Positions 25,301 to 40,300 of a stretch of DNA of 64,000 nucleotides are shown one piece after another. The translations under genes and the position numbers were made by a program. This DNA is from Rhyzopertha dominica (Eukaryota > Arthropoda > Insecta > Coleoptera > Bostrichidae), in the NCBI GenBank assembly GCA_025024175.1, contig QCXZ01000041.1:181786-245785 (forward strand), given 5' to 3'. The notes under the pieces are model-generated. The model did no database searches, was not told the origin of the DNA, and was given only the letters and a program-made list of their open reading frames with translations. Within the stretch, counting starts at the first letter, position 1. Each line of letters starts with the position of its first letter.

Positions 25301-28300
25301 GAGCGATATATGAATTGTTGATTAAATAATACAGGATGCATGCCAAAATTCCTGTGTACAAAAGCACAGATCGCAAATTAAAGTATTATGAAAGTATTGT
25401 CGGTAGCAGTAGGACGTCTCCAACTTCTGTGGTCGTAAAGACCAGAGAGTGGGACTCTTGAGGACGTATTAAATCTTGTTCCACTCAGTTTTAGTAGAGT
25501 TTGATAACAGACGTGAAGTCAACAATTTTTGTTGCCATGGAAAACCTTTTTTTTTGCTCTTGTGAAAATTCCCACTATAATAGTGTTTTGATTCGTATGA
25601 CATAAATGACTGAAATTGAATTTTTGATTGGTTTTTAGAAACGTCAAAAAATAATTATCGAATACCACACGAGGGTGAGAATAAATTGGAAAATAATTCT
25701 CCAGAACTTTTATTATCGAATGGGAGCCGTAGGCAACAGTTTCGAAGTTCTGTCTAATTACTTTCAATGTATTTTCACTCTCTTGTGATGTTATAACTGA
25801 AAATATGACGACTGAAATATACTCACAAGCAAAACAAAGGGTTGGTTTGTACTTAAATCTATTTATTCTTTGGCTTCGTTGCTTGTCTAAAATATGCTAC
25901 CTTTCGCATGTTTCCTTGTTTCATTTCGGGGAACAAATTTAATAATACCTGACGCTACCAAATTCAAAGAAGCTTTCTGTTTGTGTTGTACCGTGAAATA
26001 CTTTCACTACAATATCAAGCACCTTCGTTTTTGACCTCAAATTTGTCACTCCTGATTTATCCATCACGTCTAAAATAAGTTATGCTCCCGTGCCATCACG
26101 GCAAAACCAAGTATAGCCGAGTAATCAGCCCATTCGTCAAGATAACGCTCGATTCCTGTTCGCGTCTTTTATCATCGAACGACGGATCGCAAACTTTTGA
26201 GTCGCGATATCTCTCAAATCGAATCACGGCCAAGCTCGCCAAAAACAAAAGAAAAAAAGAACTACCAGTACAGAAACCTTTTAGTAAACGAAACGTGATC
26301 GCATTAGCAATTCGTGCAAGCCCGGTGTGAACGTTAAAAGTTTAAAAACTAAATTCAGACACGTGCGGACAAAATTATGAGGTGTTTCACACTTTAGTAC
26401 GGCTTAGGGATATATCCAAAAAAATAAAATCTTTGACAGTTTTAAATTTCTATGTTTAGTATAACACAGTCGGATATAGTGGAATAGCAATTTCTGTGGG
26501 CCAAGAAGCATAGTTCAGTTCAATTTTAGTTTGTTTTAAAGTGAGGTAAACATCGTTCAGTTATATTGAGCCAAAGATTTCAAGAGAGTCATTTACTTTA
26601 ACTTCTACTGAGGATGACAGCTTAACCGCCGAAATTCCGATAAATATGTGTGCTCGAAAGTGTGTTTTTAAAGTAAGGGTTATTTTCAAAATAGCTAACC
26701 TAAGATGTCGCTCTCCGGTGTTTTCACTAGCTTGAATTCGTGCCCAAAATTATATTTTACATGCATTAACATTTCTGGAGTGATGAATCTACATGCATCA
26801 CGTATTTTATTTTCTAAATGTTCTACACTTTCAATTGGTGTTTGGCATACTTGCTCTTTTACCACTCCCCAGAGAAAAAAAATCCAAAGGAGTAAGGTCC
26901 GGGCTTCTCGGTGGCCAAGGATTAATTGAACCTCTTCCTATCCATCGGTTAGGCAAAACCAAATCAAGATGATTTCGCACTATTCTATGATAATGCGCAG
27001 GTGCCCCATCTTGTTGGAACCATAGATCTTGTCTTACTTGTAAATTTACATTTTGGAGAAGTGCCGGTAAAATGTTTCTTAAAAAATTTAGATAAGTATT
27101 ACCGTTTAGACTATCGCGAAAAAAAGGCCCAACAATTTGATTCCCCGATATTCCGCACCAGACATTCGTCGAGAAGATAGTTAGAAAATGTCCTTCTCGA
27201 ATCGATTTTCTTGCGCATAATAATGCATCTGAGAAGCAAATGTCATAAAATCTCACATTCAAATTTTGGTGTTTCCGAAAAAAGTTACAAAAAGCCAGTC
27301 TTTTAGGATAATCTGTCTCCTTGAAGGCCTCAACCAATTGCAAGTGATACGGATGAAATTGATTGCCTTTAATTATTCGGTGTACTGAAGACAGACTAAT
27401 ACCGGTTGCTCTTGAGACTACCCTTTGACTAATATCAGGATTTTCGTCAATCATTTCCAACACCCTAATTTCATTGTCAGGGCCTGTTGCTGTTCTTTCT
27501 CTTGACTTTTTCAGTGGTGGCCAATTTGTCCTTAAAATTAATTCAAGTCTCTTGGAAATTGTATCGGCAGGAGCTCCATTATTTGTAAAACGTCTGATTA
27601 AACGGGCAGCAGCGGAAGCACTTTTACTTGCATTCACCGTAAATCAAAATCATATCTGTTTTTTTCATCATTTGAATACATTTTGACTTTTAATAAATAC
27701 AGTGACANGAACCATAGCGCATAGCCGTCATGGATTCCCAATTTATTTTTAAAATTATACCGTTATGTAAAATAACCACACTGGTTCTGGAATGTATTTT
27801 GGGTTACATTTTTAATTTCGTCAGTGTCATTATCATTCGTGAAACATCCTGTATACAGTGTTCTGCAATTGTGCATTTGTGGTTAGATATGGAAGGAAAG
27901 AATTTTGAAACGATGTTGTAAAACTTAAATTGCGTTCAACTGCACTAAAGTTGTAAATAAACTTGACGACTTTTTGCAATAAATTTGTCAAAACCATCTT
28001 GATGTAAATACACTTTTGTTATCAAAGCACACTATGAAAATCCTATTAAAAATTTGGATTATAAAGCTGGCGATTCTTCTCACACAGGTAGTATCCAAAC
28101 AAATAATTTTGACATTGTTCCAACGCATGCTTCTGTTTTGCTTTTCTCCTGGCCTGTTATTATGAATTCCCCAGGCCGACAACATCTCCTAAATTGATCT
28201 AACGAGTTGTCTGTTGACGCGCCGTATAAAGTCCGACGGCGACAGTCGAAATTTGATACTCAGTTCCACCTACCACTCGTGCGTTTGCAGATCGAACTCT

Positions 28301-31300
28301 CCATACAGCTGGCCCATAGTGATCGACTTGGGATTTAAAACATAAGCGTGAGCAGCCTGGAACGGATAACCACCGGGAGACGGTTGCCCTTTCAGCGACG
28401 TCATCGCATCCTTGAGCACCATGTAGCACTGAAACAGAGGAATGGCAGTTTTAAGAGAAAAATTGCCACAACAGAATTAATTTTTATTTGAAAATCGGGA
28501 CACAGCGAAATATCGAGCGGTTAGCATGATCGCAAAGATATTATTCAGTCCAATTAACCAAAACTTTATTGAGCTTACGCAGAAATATTACTTTATAATT
28601 TTGGCGGCTATGACTCGTAGTTTTGCAACTTATTCCAGTTTCTATGGTTTGTGGGAAACCAAACTCTTCGCAAAATCTTCCAACGTCCTGTTTTCAACTC
28701 TAAAATACGTAGTAAATGCTTCAGCAATTAATCTGTCTAGGTTCACCCCACTATAAATAACCGATGTTAATAATTGCTTAGGTCCCAAAACGCAGCAACA
28801 CTCAACAAGCCTTCCATAATCTCCGACTCATCATTCCGATATTCCTGCCATGGACGTATTGGTAAAAGTATTATAATTAAAATCGTACCTTTAAAGCATT
28901 ACGACAAAATTGTCGTTATCGTTTAACCTATCATTCAAAACTCTATAAGTAATATCAATAAATAAATAAGTCTGCTTTATTATATACGAAATTTCATTTA
29001 AAAGAACTGAAAAATACAGTGACGTATCACCATGAAATGTTAAACTTGAATACGGGAAGTATGTTACTTTCGACTTCTCTGTAACTTCGTTGTAGATAAA
29101 ACTAAAAGCCTGAATTTTCAGTGGCCAAGACGACATACTATAGCTAGCTACACCCCCGAATTACACACTACTTATATGAAACTTCAAAAGGAAGTGAGAT
29201 CCCATTAAAAATATGACCTGGTTTTACACGAGAATTTCCTTTGATTTCTGATGTATTCGCAAAGTTCATTACCCCGAATTTCAGCTTGTAGGAAAGAGCT
29301 CCCAGTATGCTTCGATTAAATGCTAGCTCTAAGTCATGTAAAATAACGGAATTTCATATACGTATCCAATTACTACTTGCACAGCAAACACAAAGAAACG
29401 TTAATCTAAGTCCATAGTAATAGTTTAATAAATTTCACAATGTAGTAAGCTTTAGATTGAAAGGTTCAACCTAAACCTCAGCAAGCGGAATTTAATAAAC
29501 TTCTCCCTTGAGCTGGCTTACAATATATGGAAACAGACATTCAGAGCAAGTCCTCCTGGAAACAAACAGATGAAAGCAAACGAATAAGAGTGGACATTAC
29601 AGAATAATTTGGAACAGTATTTGCATGGCAATATTTGCCCACGGCAAATACACCTGAACTAATCTGAATTTCATAATGCACTTTGCAAATAATTTATTTC
29701 TGTTACAGTGCACAAACTGGGTTATTGCTTGCGAATTCATAACGCTGGTAGCCCAGCGCTGGTTTTCAGAAAGAGGCGGGGGTCGTTTACGATTGATTGG
29801 CTTCCTTAATTAAAGCCTTGCAGTGCCACTTGAGTTATTTTAAAAATCGATTGTTGAAAATGTCCGCTTGTTCCACAAACAAAACAAAAATGGATAGTAC
29901 GACTAAAAAAACATGCTAAACAAAACAGGCAATCTCTATGTGAACGTAATACTTTTTTGCTCTTTTATATGACAAACTGTCCTTTATACAAGGTGGTGCA
30001 GTTATTATGCTGACTTATTTTCTTTAACAAACAGTGTAGCAACCTTATATAATAGTTACTGGTATTACGAGTAGAGAAAAGCGTCGTTTTTCTTTGCGAA
30101 TCCCGATGAGTAAAAAAACTTATTTTTCTTTAAGAATAAATACATTAAAAAAGCGGACACATCACTGTAGCAACTCTACAAAAATTAGTAAACTAATTAG
30201 TCAAGTGCAGCCGCATAAAATTTCGTGAAAATGGCAATAAACGAAAATCGTCCTGAAAAAAGCTGTTAGTTTATTACCCTCTAAGTCAGGAGATAAATAT
30301 GAGAAAAACTACAATATTTTCAGTATTTAGAAAACTTCAATGAATGTAATGACGTTGATGAGGAAATTATACTTTCTTTTTTCATCAAAGGGATAATTTT
30401 ACTGAATGCACTTATAATTTTTTTATAATAGACTGAAATTTTCCACGGTGTAGTCAACATATTTTATATTGAAAAATACGTTGATAGTGAAAGAAGGGGT
30501 ATGACACGTGACAGATATGTTTAAAATGCCAAATTGAGAAATATGAAGCCAAAAAATTCTATTGTCAAGATTTTTTACAGAAGCGCGTGACGTTAATTTT
30601 TGAACACCTTATGTGTAAAAACGAGTCCGACATGCCAGTATTCAAATATATGTATATGCGAAACTAACGACTAACGGTAAAAAACAAATCGTCTAGAATT
30701 ACGTAAATAAAAATATATTACAACATAGACACATCATTGAAACTTAACATTCGAAATGACTATAGAAACGTATTTTTTTTTGTTTAGTACAACAAACATA
30801 CTCAAAATGGCAAGATAGTGATAGTTTGGATGGGAAACAAATGTCAAAGTCGGATATAACACAACATGCAAGTTAACAACACATGTTATTTTATATAACA
30901 TAATATGCAAGTTAACAACACACGTTATATTATATAACATAACATGCAACTTAATATTATATGTATATTAAATTCACGTTTAAAGAAGTTTGTTGTTTCA
31001 TTCAAGACTGCCAGTCAGTACAAAACCTTGTTAATTTTGATAATTAAAATTATCTTTCCATTAGAATCAAATTGTTTTACCTAAAATTGAATATCTCGGG
31101 AAATATCCAAGATAAATAATTGATTTTAAAAAAATTAAATACTCAGGAAACACCAGGCTAGTTCACAGAATAGTTGGTATGAGTTTTCGTGAAGAAAACA
31201 TGACACTATTTATTCGCCCTGTACAATATGAAGATCTTATTTTCTGGGCATCTCCTCACTACATAATATTCACCCATAAAAGAGGATCATTTAAAGAAAG

Positions 31301-34300
31301 GACATTCCAATACGACCAGTGGTTGCTGAAATATTCGTTGTTAAAATTTTACGAATTTTGAAAATATGCAATACTTTTCTACTATTCCAATCTAAAAACG
31401 ACGCAACGCAAGCGTATCAACCACCCAAACTTATATAAGACCGCCGTCAATGCGGAAAGCGCTCCAGTTACTCGCACCGCGACGGCCGCGACGCGCCATG
31501 GACTCCCTACTGAAAAACTCATCGAACATGACGGAAGCCCTGCTCATCGACCCCGGAGGGATCGAGAACGAACTATACGAAGAGGTCATGTGCGACCCAT
31601 ACCACAAGTACCTCGTCCTGCTGCACACCTACTACATTCCCTTCATAATCGCTGTAGGCCTGATCGGCAACCTCCTCTCCTGCGTGGTGTTCCTGTCGAC
31701 GCCGCTGAACACCAGGAGCTCGAGCTACTACCTGGCGGCCCTCGCCATGGCCGACTTCGGCTTCCTCTGCGTGCTGCTGCTGGTCCACTGCAGCTTCAAC
31801 GGCATCTTCGACATCTACAACAGGGACTGGTGGTGCCAGAGTTTCGTTTATGTCAGCACGGTGTGCGCCAACTTGAGCGTCTGGCTGGTGGTGGCCTTCA
31901 CCGTCGAGAGATTCATCGCGGTGCAGTATCCGCTTCAGAGGCCGCAGATTTGCACGGTGTCGAGGGCGAAGATCGTCGTCGTGTCCTTGACAGTGACCGC
32001 CCTGCTGGTGCACACCTACATATTCAGGGTTGCCGGCATCCTCGACGTCGGTGAGTGCGAGATGAAACAGGAGTATTACGATTTCATGCGCGTCGTTAAC
32101 GTAATTGACACTTTTGCTACCCTGATCGTGCCTTACGTTCTGATTGTCGTCATGAACACGATGATAGCGAGGAACTTGTTCCTGTTCAAGAAAAGGCTTC
32201 AGAGTGGATCCATGGACGAGTGCTTGTATGACGATACTGAGCAAACTGAGTTGCAGAGGACACACACTCAGGTAATATACAAAATAAGTCACATCTACTA
32301 GAGCATTCCGAATAAACGTGAAGATATAGGTTGCTTAATTTTGTACAGAAATATGGTTGTTATGCTAATTAATGAATACTAGAAATGTTAATTTTTATCA
32401 TTTACTTTTAAGTGTTCTATTGGACACTAGAAATTGTAAAGCTATAAGAAATCCTGTAACAACCATGTTCTGATACACACAATAAGCAGGAATTATACAG
32501 GGCATGGGCGTACCCAGCTTTTGGTCTACGGAGGGGCAAAATAGGAACGTCCTTAAGAGTATAATTCAACATAAATAGAAATAATAAATGTTTATAAGAT
32601 ATAGGTACTTAAGTAATTAATGAAGTATTTATTCCATGAATAATTTTCGTGGATTTTCTGCAAGGCGACTTAAAACATCTTCTATGAAATAAAGACCCAA
32701 ATTATTTATATGTTTTCTATGTACACTGATCATACAAAGCCCCTTTATTACTAATTCCCTTATTGATGAACTTAGTTAGGTGAGACGCATTCAGCTGCAT
32801 AGCTCTCGCGATAACAAAAAATGAGTTGATACATTTTATTTGGGAAAATAAAGATCAGTGACCACATAATGTATAATGATATCATACGAAGTACCAAAGG
32901 AACATAAATTTCACCTTAAAAGTTCTACTAATAGGACCACGATTTCTGATTCAGAATTAACACATATCAAAGACTAATGCATTAACCGATGCGCTTTTAG
33001 TACAGTTTCAACTTCCCACACCAGAACCTTTAGAAATTTAAGCTAGAAATTCATTTGTATAGGTGCTAAAGATATAATTGTAGTAATTTTTACTCCCCGG
33101 GGAAAGAGACTCGATGGATAACTAACATTATTAAAACTCAGAATGACAAATGCCTCAGCATTATGCGTCAAGCCAGCCTTCTTAGATTACCAGTGCATTG
33201 CTCTTAAAAATTAACCAAATTAAGCTTCATTTAAATAAACTGAAATATATTTAATTGCATTTTTAACAACACACCGGGTTTTAATTCGTGCTTATAATTC
33301 TTTAACTGGATTCCTAAAACTTATATTAAACTAATTGACTTTCATAAACGTGAGTTCGGATGGATTATTATTTTTTTTGTATTAATTGTTAAAATGTAAT
33401 GTGAATTTAAAAATTTTCCTATAACAGTAGTTAGTTGAACAATCTTTATAAGAAAAGGTAGAAGAGCTGAACTAAGCAGAAATCGTGTTATGACTCATCC
33501 TGACTCAAGATAGTCTTTTAAAGCTATATCCGATTCGTAACAACAAGAATGTTGCAGTCACAGCTTCAAAACGCACATGGCATCGATTAAGTTTGGAAAC
33601 CATTTGACAACGACTTATTAAAGAAGGTCATTTGCAAGGTTCAAATAGGTATGAGTTCTGGATGAAAATTGTGAAATAAACTTGCCTATAATTTTCACTG
33701 CATTTACAATTTTGTAAATAAGACAATTTTTAGGTACATACACATAACTAACCAGCTAAATGTATGGGAAATTGGAAGGGCCCAGAGTTGGCAACCCCCC
33801 TCCTTGTCCTCGCCCCATCGGTACGCCCTTGATACAGGGTGACACTAAAATAAAGACCGCTACTTCTAGGGTGTGCATGTTCTACACGTGAAAATATATG
33901 ATGAAAAGTTATCTGGCGTTTTGACATATGTGGCCCCCCTACCGAGTTGTAGCCTTTTGAAGATGCACGGTAGATAACAGTTTTTTATCGCTAACTTTTT
34001 TATTATCATTTTTAAATTATGGCTCATAGAACTGTGCAAATAGGTCTTTCATACCTCTCTTGAGGACTGAGGTGTTAACCACCCGTAAGAGTCTTCGGCT
34101 TAAATTTTTAGACGGTTATTTATTCCGTTTTGAAATCACATTTTTAAATCCATGATTCATATGAAAAAGAAAATACCCTCTTTTGCTATTTCTCAAAAAT
34201 GCACCATTTACGAGAAAAAAGCATTTAAAGTATGTACTGTTGTTTCGCTCTTACTTGCACTTGATTGCAGACAGTGAACCGTGCACGAAACAGGCACAAA

Positions 34301-37300
34301 ATGCAAAGCAATTTAATTAAAGGAGGTGGTTTTACATCAGTTTCCTTTAGCAAAAGTTAGTACTAAGATATTGTGCATCTGAGTATTAATGGAAGCAATA
34401 AAATGTACAATAAAGAACGGGATTAATTTCATATTAAATTAATGCAACTTTTTAAAAGTACAATAAAGCTCTAGTGGTACTTTTAAAATAAATGCCCAAA
34501 ATTACCACGCATAAAAATCCATTGGATTGAGATCTGGTGAACGCGCAGGGCACGCTATAGGCCCTCCTCGACCAATCCAATTTTCACCGAATTTAAAAGA
34601 CGCCTTACTGTGTGACTAATATGCTGGAGCTCCGTCATGCATATACCACATATCCGCTCTAGCTTGAAGAGGTACATCTTCAAATAAATTGGGCAGCTCA
34701 TTTTCCAAAAAGTTCCTAAAGTTTCTCCAGACAAACGAGGAGGAAGGAGAACAGGACCGATCAAATGCTTTTTTTTCTCGTAAATGGTGCGTTTTTGAGA
34801 AATAACAAAAGAGGGTATTTTCTTTTTCATATGAATCATAGATTTTAATTTATGTGATTTTTTTCAAAACGGAATAAACAACCGTCTGAAAAATTTAAGC
34901 CGAAGACTCTAAAGGCTCGTAAATTATAACTAATTATAATTATCTAAAATTACTATAAATAGCTTTAAGATTACAAAGGTAAATGCTTTCAGCGTCCATT
35001 ACATAATATGCTTTCGGAAGTATCACCGTCACTATAAAACACTGACAAAAAATATTATGAATTCTACAACCGAGGGGAGGCACACAGTTATAATGCAATC
35101 ATGTCACCTTCAACCCTAGAACTTAACTTTTAAGCGAAGACTAACCGAATGTAAAGTTCCAACTTCCATGGAAAATACCAAATATCAAGGAACATTTCTT
35201 AGTATGGATCGTTTACAACCTTCTTTAACATGTTATTGGATACATCAAAAGTTCCAGCTCGTTTTTAACTAGGTAACGTATACTTTTAATTACCGAAGCA
35301 AAGTTCGTAAAGGTATCTCGTAACACGCCTTGCACAAAGAAAACGAGGACGAAGTACAAGAATTAATTATGCTTCCGACTCCGCGATGAATTCAAATAAG
35401 AACTGATTCAGAAACTTGAACAAACATGTTGTATCAAATGAACACTGTTTTCAGTAAATGGCCGAAACCTTAGCAGTTAAATTATATTGCAGACGTTGGA
35501 TGTAGCAAATTACGTACAGCCGCACAATTTCGAACAATTAACACCACCTAATGAGTCCGTAAATTAGACTACGTCGCTGTCTTAGATATATGATGATGTA
35601 AAACGGGATTACACCGTGATTGTACTAAATAGCCACTTCAGTGGTGAGCATTTCATCCCACAAGATGTTAAATAAATTTATATCTTGAGCATAATTAAAT
35701 TTTTCTCGTTTTCATTTAATGTAGGTAGATTTTTTGACAAATATCAATACTAAACAAAATCAATTCGGGTACAGAACCACAAAAATGTAAGGAAAAAGGC
35801 TTTTAACAAAAACACCACCAAAAACATACCAGCTTTTAACAGAGAACGTTCATATCAGACGACTCAACACAAGTTCATTTTTGTCAAAACCCAAAAGTAA
35901 CGAAGATACAGGGTGTCAAAATTATTTTTTCCGATTATCTTCAAATTTGGTACACATATTTCCTATATAATTCTGCAATCTTAATCTGCCCTTGGCTTTT
36001 AAATTATCACCCGGATCTATTTTATTTGTGATTATTTATAAATTTTAACATCACAGAAATTAAGATCGTTAAAAACTCTTCCAAAATGATTCACACAACG
36101 GTTAATACTGAGTTTTGCAATGACGGAAGACAACTGTCGCGGAAGGTGCAGGCTGTAAAGAATCGGTCCAAATGAGCTACCCTGCGACACCCCGAATAAG
36201 CCTTATGCCAATCAGTTCATCACAAATGGCATTATTGACTTTATCCAGCTGTGTTCGACTATCAGTAAGTACTAAAGTGATTTTTAAATAATCTACGCAT
36301 ATATCGCAAGCTTTTACGTAGTATGATAAACGTGATTTTACTATTTGCGACCTTTCAAGAATGCTACATAAGTGTTTAGAAAAACAACGACAGGTACTAT
36401 CATACCTGAACGTAATACGAAAAAAATCATCTAAGGACATGCAGCTGTTCAACTACAACGAGAAGCTGATAATTTTACGTGTTTTTGATGCTCTTTGCCA
36501 ATAAATCATGGATTTTTCACGGCGGCACGGTTTTCACGCTTGAAAGAACCTGTGTAAACAACACTCAACTTCACAATGTAGCACATCTAGAAATATGGAC
36601 AAAATCTGTTTGACCAAACGGAATAAAACCAACAAAACAGAATCGTGTTTAAAGTACATGGCTGGAATTGGTTTGAAACAAAACGCAAGTCCACTTGCAT
36701 AATCGTTATCTATAATTTTTGATACTGTGTGTAACGAAATGTAGCGTAAAAATATCACTAGTTTATAGATCTAGATCTTGTCGTGAAGTGCTTAGCTATA
36801 AAAACTGAGCCGCAAAGATATTATCGACAGAAGTAAACCGTGCACAATTAAATATATTTTGATGATGTAAGCCTCCAATAACAGATTTACGGCGCAAAAA
36901 TATTCCCAATGTTATGCCGAGAGCGACTAAATGAATACACGACAACATTAGAATCTTAAAGATCTCTCATCAAGATTTTCAAATTTGAAGCCAGTTCATC
37001 GTAGCATCTTGAGCTACGAATAAATAATAATGGTTTCGGAAAGATCTGCGCCATGTCCGCGCAATATTAATACAATGGAAGCTTTCCAACTCCAGACGTG
37101 ACTTGACTTCTGAATATTTATAATAAATACTCTTTCGGTGCGCTGTGGTTTACGAGAAACAGAATATGTTTAGAATACCGATGTAATGTCTTGTAGAAAT
37201 ATGAACGAGCTCTTAATATATATATGTTACCTATTGATTCATGGATAAAAAACAGCAGAACTGGAAATTTCTGAAGAATTATTCCAATTGTTTGTCCCAA

Positions 37301-40300
37301 ATGGTGTTCATGTGCTATTTGTAGCAAGAGACAGACAATTACATCAATAATTTTGATAAAGATACAACAAAATGTTATACAATGCTGGTCTGCTGGAGGA
37401 CATTTATGTAATAAATTATTTGCACAAGTTTTGAAATCTGCTGTATATGATACGAATTTTTACAATTCAATATTCATATATTCATTTAAACCTGTAAAAC
37501 ACCCAGTAGAAATACTACTCATTATTTTCCTCTTAGAGAAATTAGTTGCCATTATCATCTTATCGAGTGTTTTACTTATACGATTCATCCGCCTTGGGGG
37601 TTCTAAATATAAATGTACTTATTATACCTTTCATGACACATAGCTTTTTAAAAACTAATGTTGCTTTTACGCAGCACATTTATTCGTTATTCCATCACAT
37701 ACATGCCAACCCTTTTCACCTATTGTGCTGACGTACAATCGTTCTGTCACTCGCATACGTTCGCCTACGCGGTTTCGCCCTTGATCGAGTGAATTATTAA
37801 TTGATTCGTTCACACCTGTCTCAGACTACGCTCTCAAGTTGGATTTGTTTACTGCTCACAGTGGCCGATAACTAACCTCTGTTCTTGGGGGTCGTAAAAA
37901 CACATGCTGAAAGCTCGTGTCATATCAAATTTTGTGCCGTGCTGATGTGTTTGCTGAAACGAGTTATCTGAATTAGCGGACGAGGTCGATGAGGGCAAAT
38001 ATTATCGCGCTTTGTGTATCACTTTTGCAGCTTTCAAACTAAATGTGTTTGCTCTGTCTACCAACTAAAAGCTTTCAGATTTAACAGCTGATGTAAAAGG
38101 TCCAACTGCAATTATAGACGTTTTATTATCCTTGCAATAATCAGGTGATTACATGCGATGAAGGTTTTTATACAGCTCTGTATCCCAGCAATTTTGGAAT
38201 ACGCAGTATAGTGGGTCAAAGAAGAGAAGAGACAAACAAAGCTTTAAAGACAGCGACACCCCATTTGGAATACAGTATCTGTCCTTTATCCGGGCTTATT
38301 ATAAAACAGTTGAACCTGAATAACTCAAAACGTTGTTAAATCAAACCGATCGGGAGTAAACCCTATAGTTCGAATTTTAAATCCTAATTTCGAAACTTAT
38401 AAAGTGTATCCCGACCCGACGGGTTGAAAATTCTATTCTAGGACTAATAATAAAATGAACGTCTACTACATCTAATAATAAAATTAATCTGAAGAAGACA
38501 TCATACAGGCTTGAATACTATCGTTTGGTTATACCAAGTGAATCGGAAGGTTCGCACCGAACTCCAGGACTGCATTCTGAACATCAAAATAATGGAAAAA
38601 AACTCATTCTTATTCGGTTCTCATTTGTTTTCAAGTTATAGCGTAATTTAAAAAATACATTATACATTTGTTTGTCTGCTATGTCTGCGAACAGCCCTTA
38701 CGTTGCTTGTCCTATTGGCTGTTGTTTTTGTTGAAGAACTGCGCCAGTATTAATTATTCGTTGGATTAGAGCGTATTATTAATGCTGTCTTCCAGGTGTA
38801 TAAACTGTACTTTATGTAGATGGTATGAGTATAATCCTTGCTCATAAAGTGTGTGTACTATCCGTCTTTGTTTGGTAAGGGTCGTTGCATCTTCTTCCGC
38901 TAGATCCAAAATATTTTCCACTTCCTCTAAAGTTTGTCGATCAGCTTTTTCAGATGTTATTTTAGCACTTGGAAAAGTTCCAGTCTTGCAAAGTTTGTTA
39001 AAAACTCGAATAAACACGTTTTTGTCATGAGCCCTCCTCTCACGTGGAAAACGTCGTCGATATTCTTCTACATCAGCAGTGGCATTGCCATTACAGAAGC
39101 AATAAACAAAAACGATATTATCATACTACAAATAAGAATAAACTTTTGGCATTTTAAGAAAAAAAAATACCACTGACGTTGATGGTTGCAAACAGACTTA
39201 AGCCTTAAGTAAGCATATTTTTTCAAAGAAGATTAGTTATTCATTCATTTTTTAAATTTCACTTGAAAACAAATAATAATCTAATAAGAACATTTAAGGT
39301 TTTTGTCATTATGCGATCCTTCCGACTACGTAGATTACGTGTGCAGTGTACAAATGTTTGTTCACAGTCGTTCTGCCCTTTGATATTCGACCAATGTTTG
39401 CCTTTAAATACACAAGAGTTACACAAAACACAAAAAACGTGTCTACTTCAAAGTACTGGAGAAACCAAGTATACATGGTTAGTGGAAAATATGGAATAAC
39501 AGAGTATGAATTTTACTGTCATCTTCTAACAAACTAAATGCGCTCATTAGGTGACATGCTTCAGATACTGCTCGGGTGCTGGTCATTTTCTGAATTTTAT
39601 AACGTTCAGTTTTAACAACAAAACAGAAAGTTTGACATGTCGGGAATTAGAGTTTAGCTTGTAACACAATCCTTTCTCCATTTTCGAAAGCGTAAAAGCT
39701 CTGAAAATTTACAAAGTATTGCAGTATCTCGTATAAATTATCGCACCCCTCGGCCAAAGTAGTAATTAAACTTTCAGATGAAGTTTGGTTAACTGGAATC
39801 AGCAGTCAAAAAGATTCCTCGCGTACTGTTCGCTTTCAGCATTAAGAAAATTAAACTCCTGAAATAATGGAAAGTTTCAAATAAGCTAGATTAACTTAAC
39901 CATCAGATTATAAACTTTTCGGACCAGCTATTAAAAAGAGTAATGAAAACTAACTTTTACATTACCTATACAAAATAAACAAGAATGCGCTTTGTTTAAC
40001 AAATAAAGGAGTATAAACACAGCTACACTTAAGGTCTTACAGTTGATATACTTCTATAATAATCTGCATTTCAAATGTACTGTATATCGATGCCCAGTTG
40101 AAATCTAAATAAACAACCGTGACGCTATTCAAACCTATAAATATTTTAGGCGCCGCTTTCACATACTCAGTTTTAAATAAGTATCGCCAGTTTACATTAT
40201 TGTTATAATTTAGATGGAGCACTATAAACATCCGAAAGTAAATACAGTGTCGACTTCACAAATACCGGGATCAGAAAGATACTGAAAACGTGACCTCAAA

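Noticed and set aside
31450..31497. In-frame upstream ATG for the GPCR
   Set aside because: It adds a 16-residue Arg-rich leader, lies only 18 bases after the TATA-like box, and has a poorer start context than 31498. Not excluded absolutely.
31573..32292. A 239-codon minus-strand open frame opposite GPCR exon 1
   Set aside because: It is the antisense shadow of a GC-rich coding exon. It has no motif, and the plus-strand frame has all receptor landmarks.
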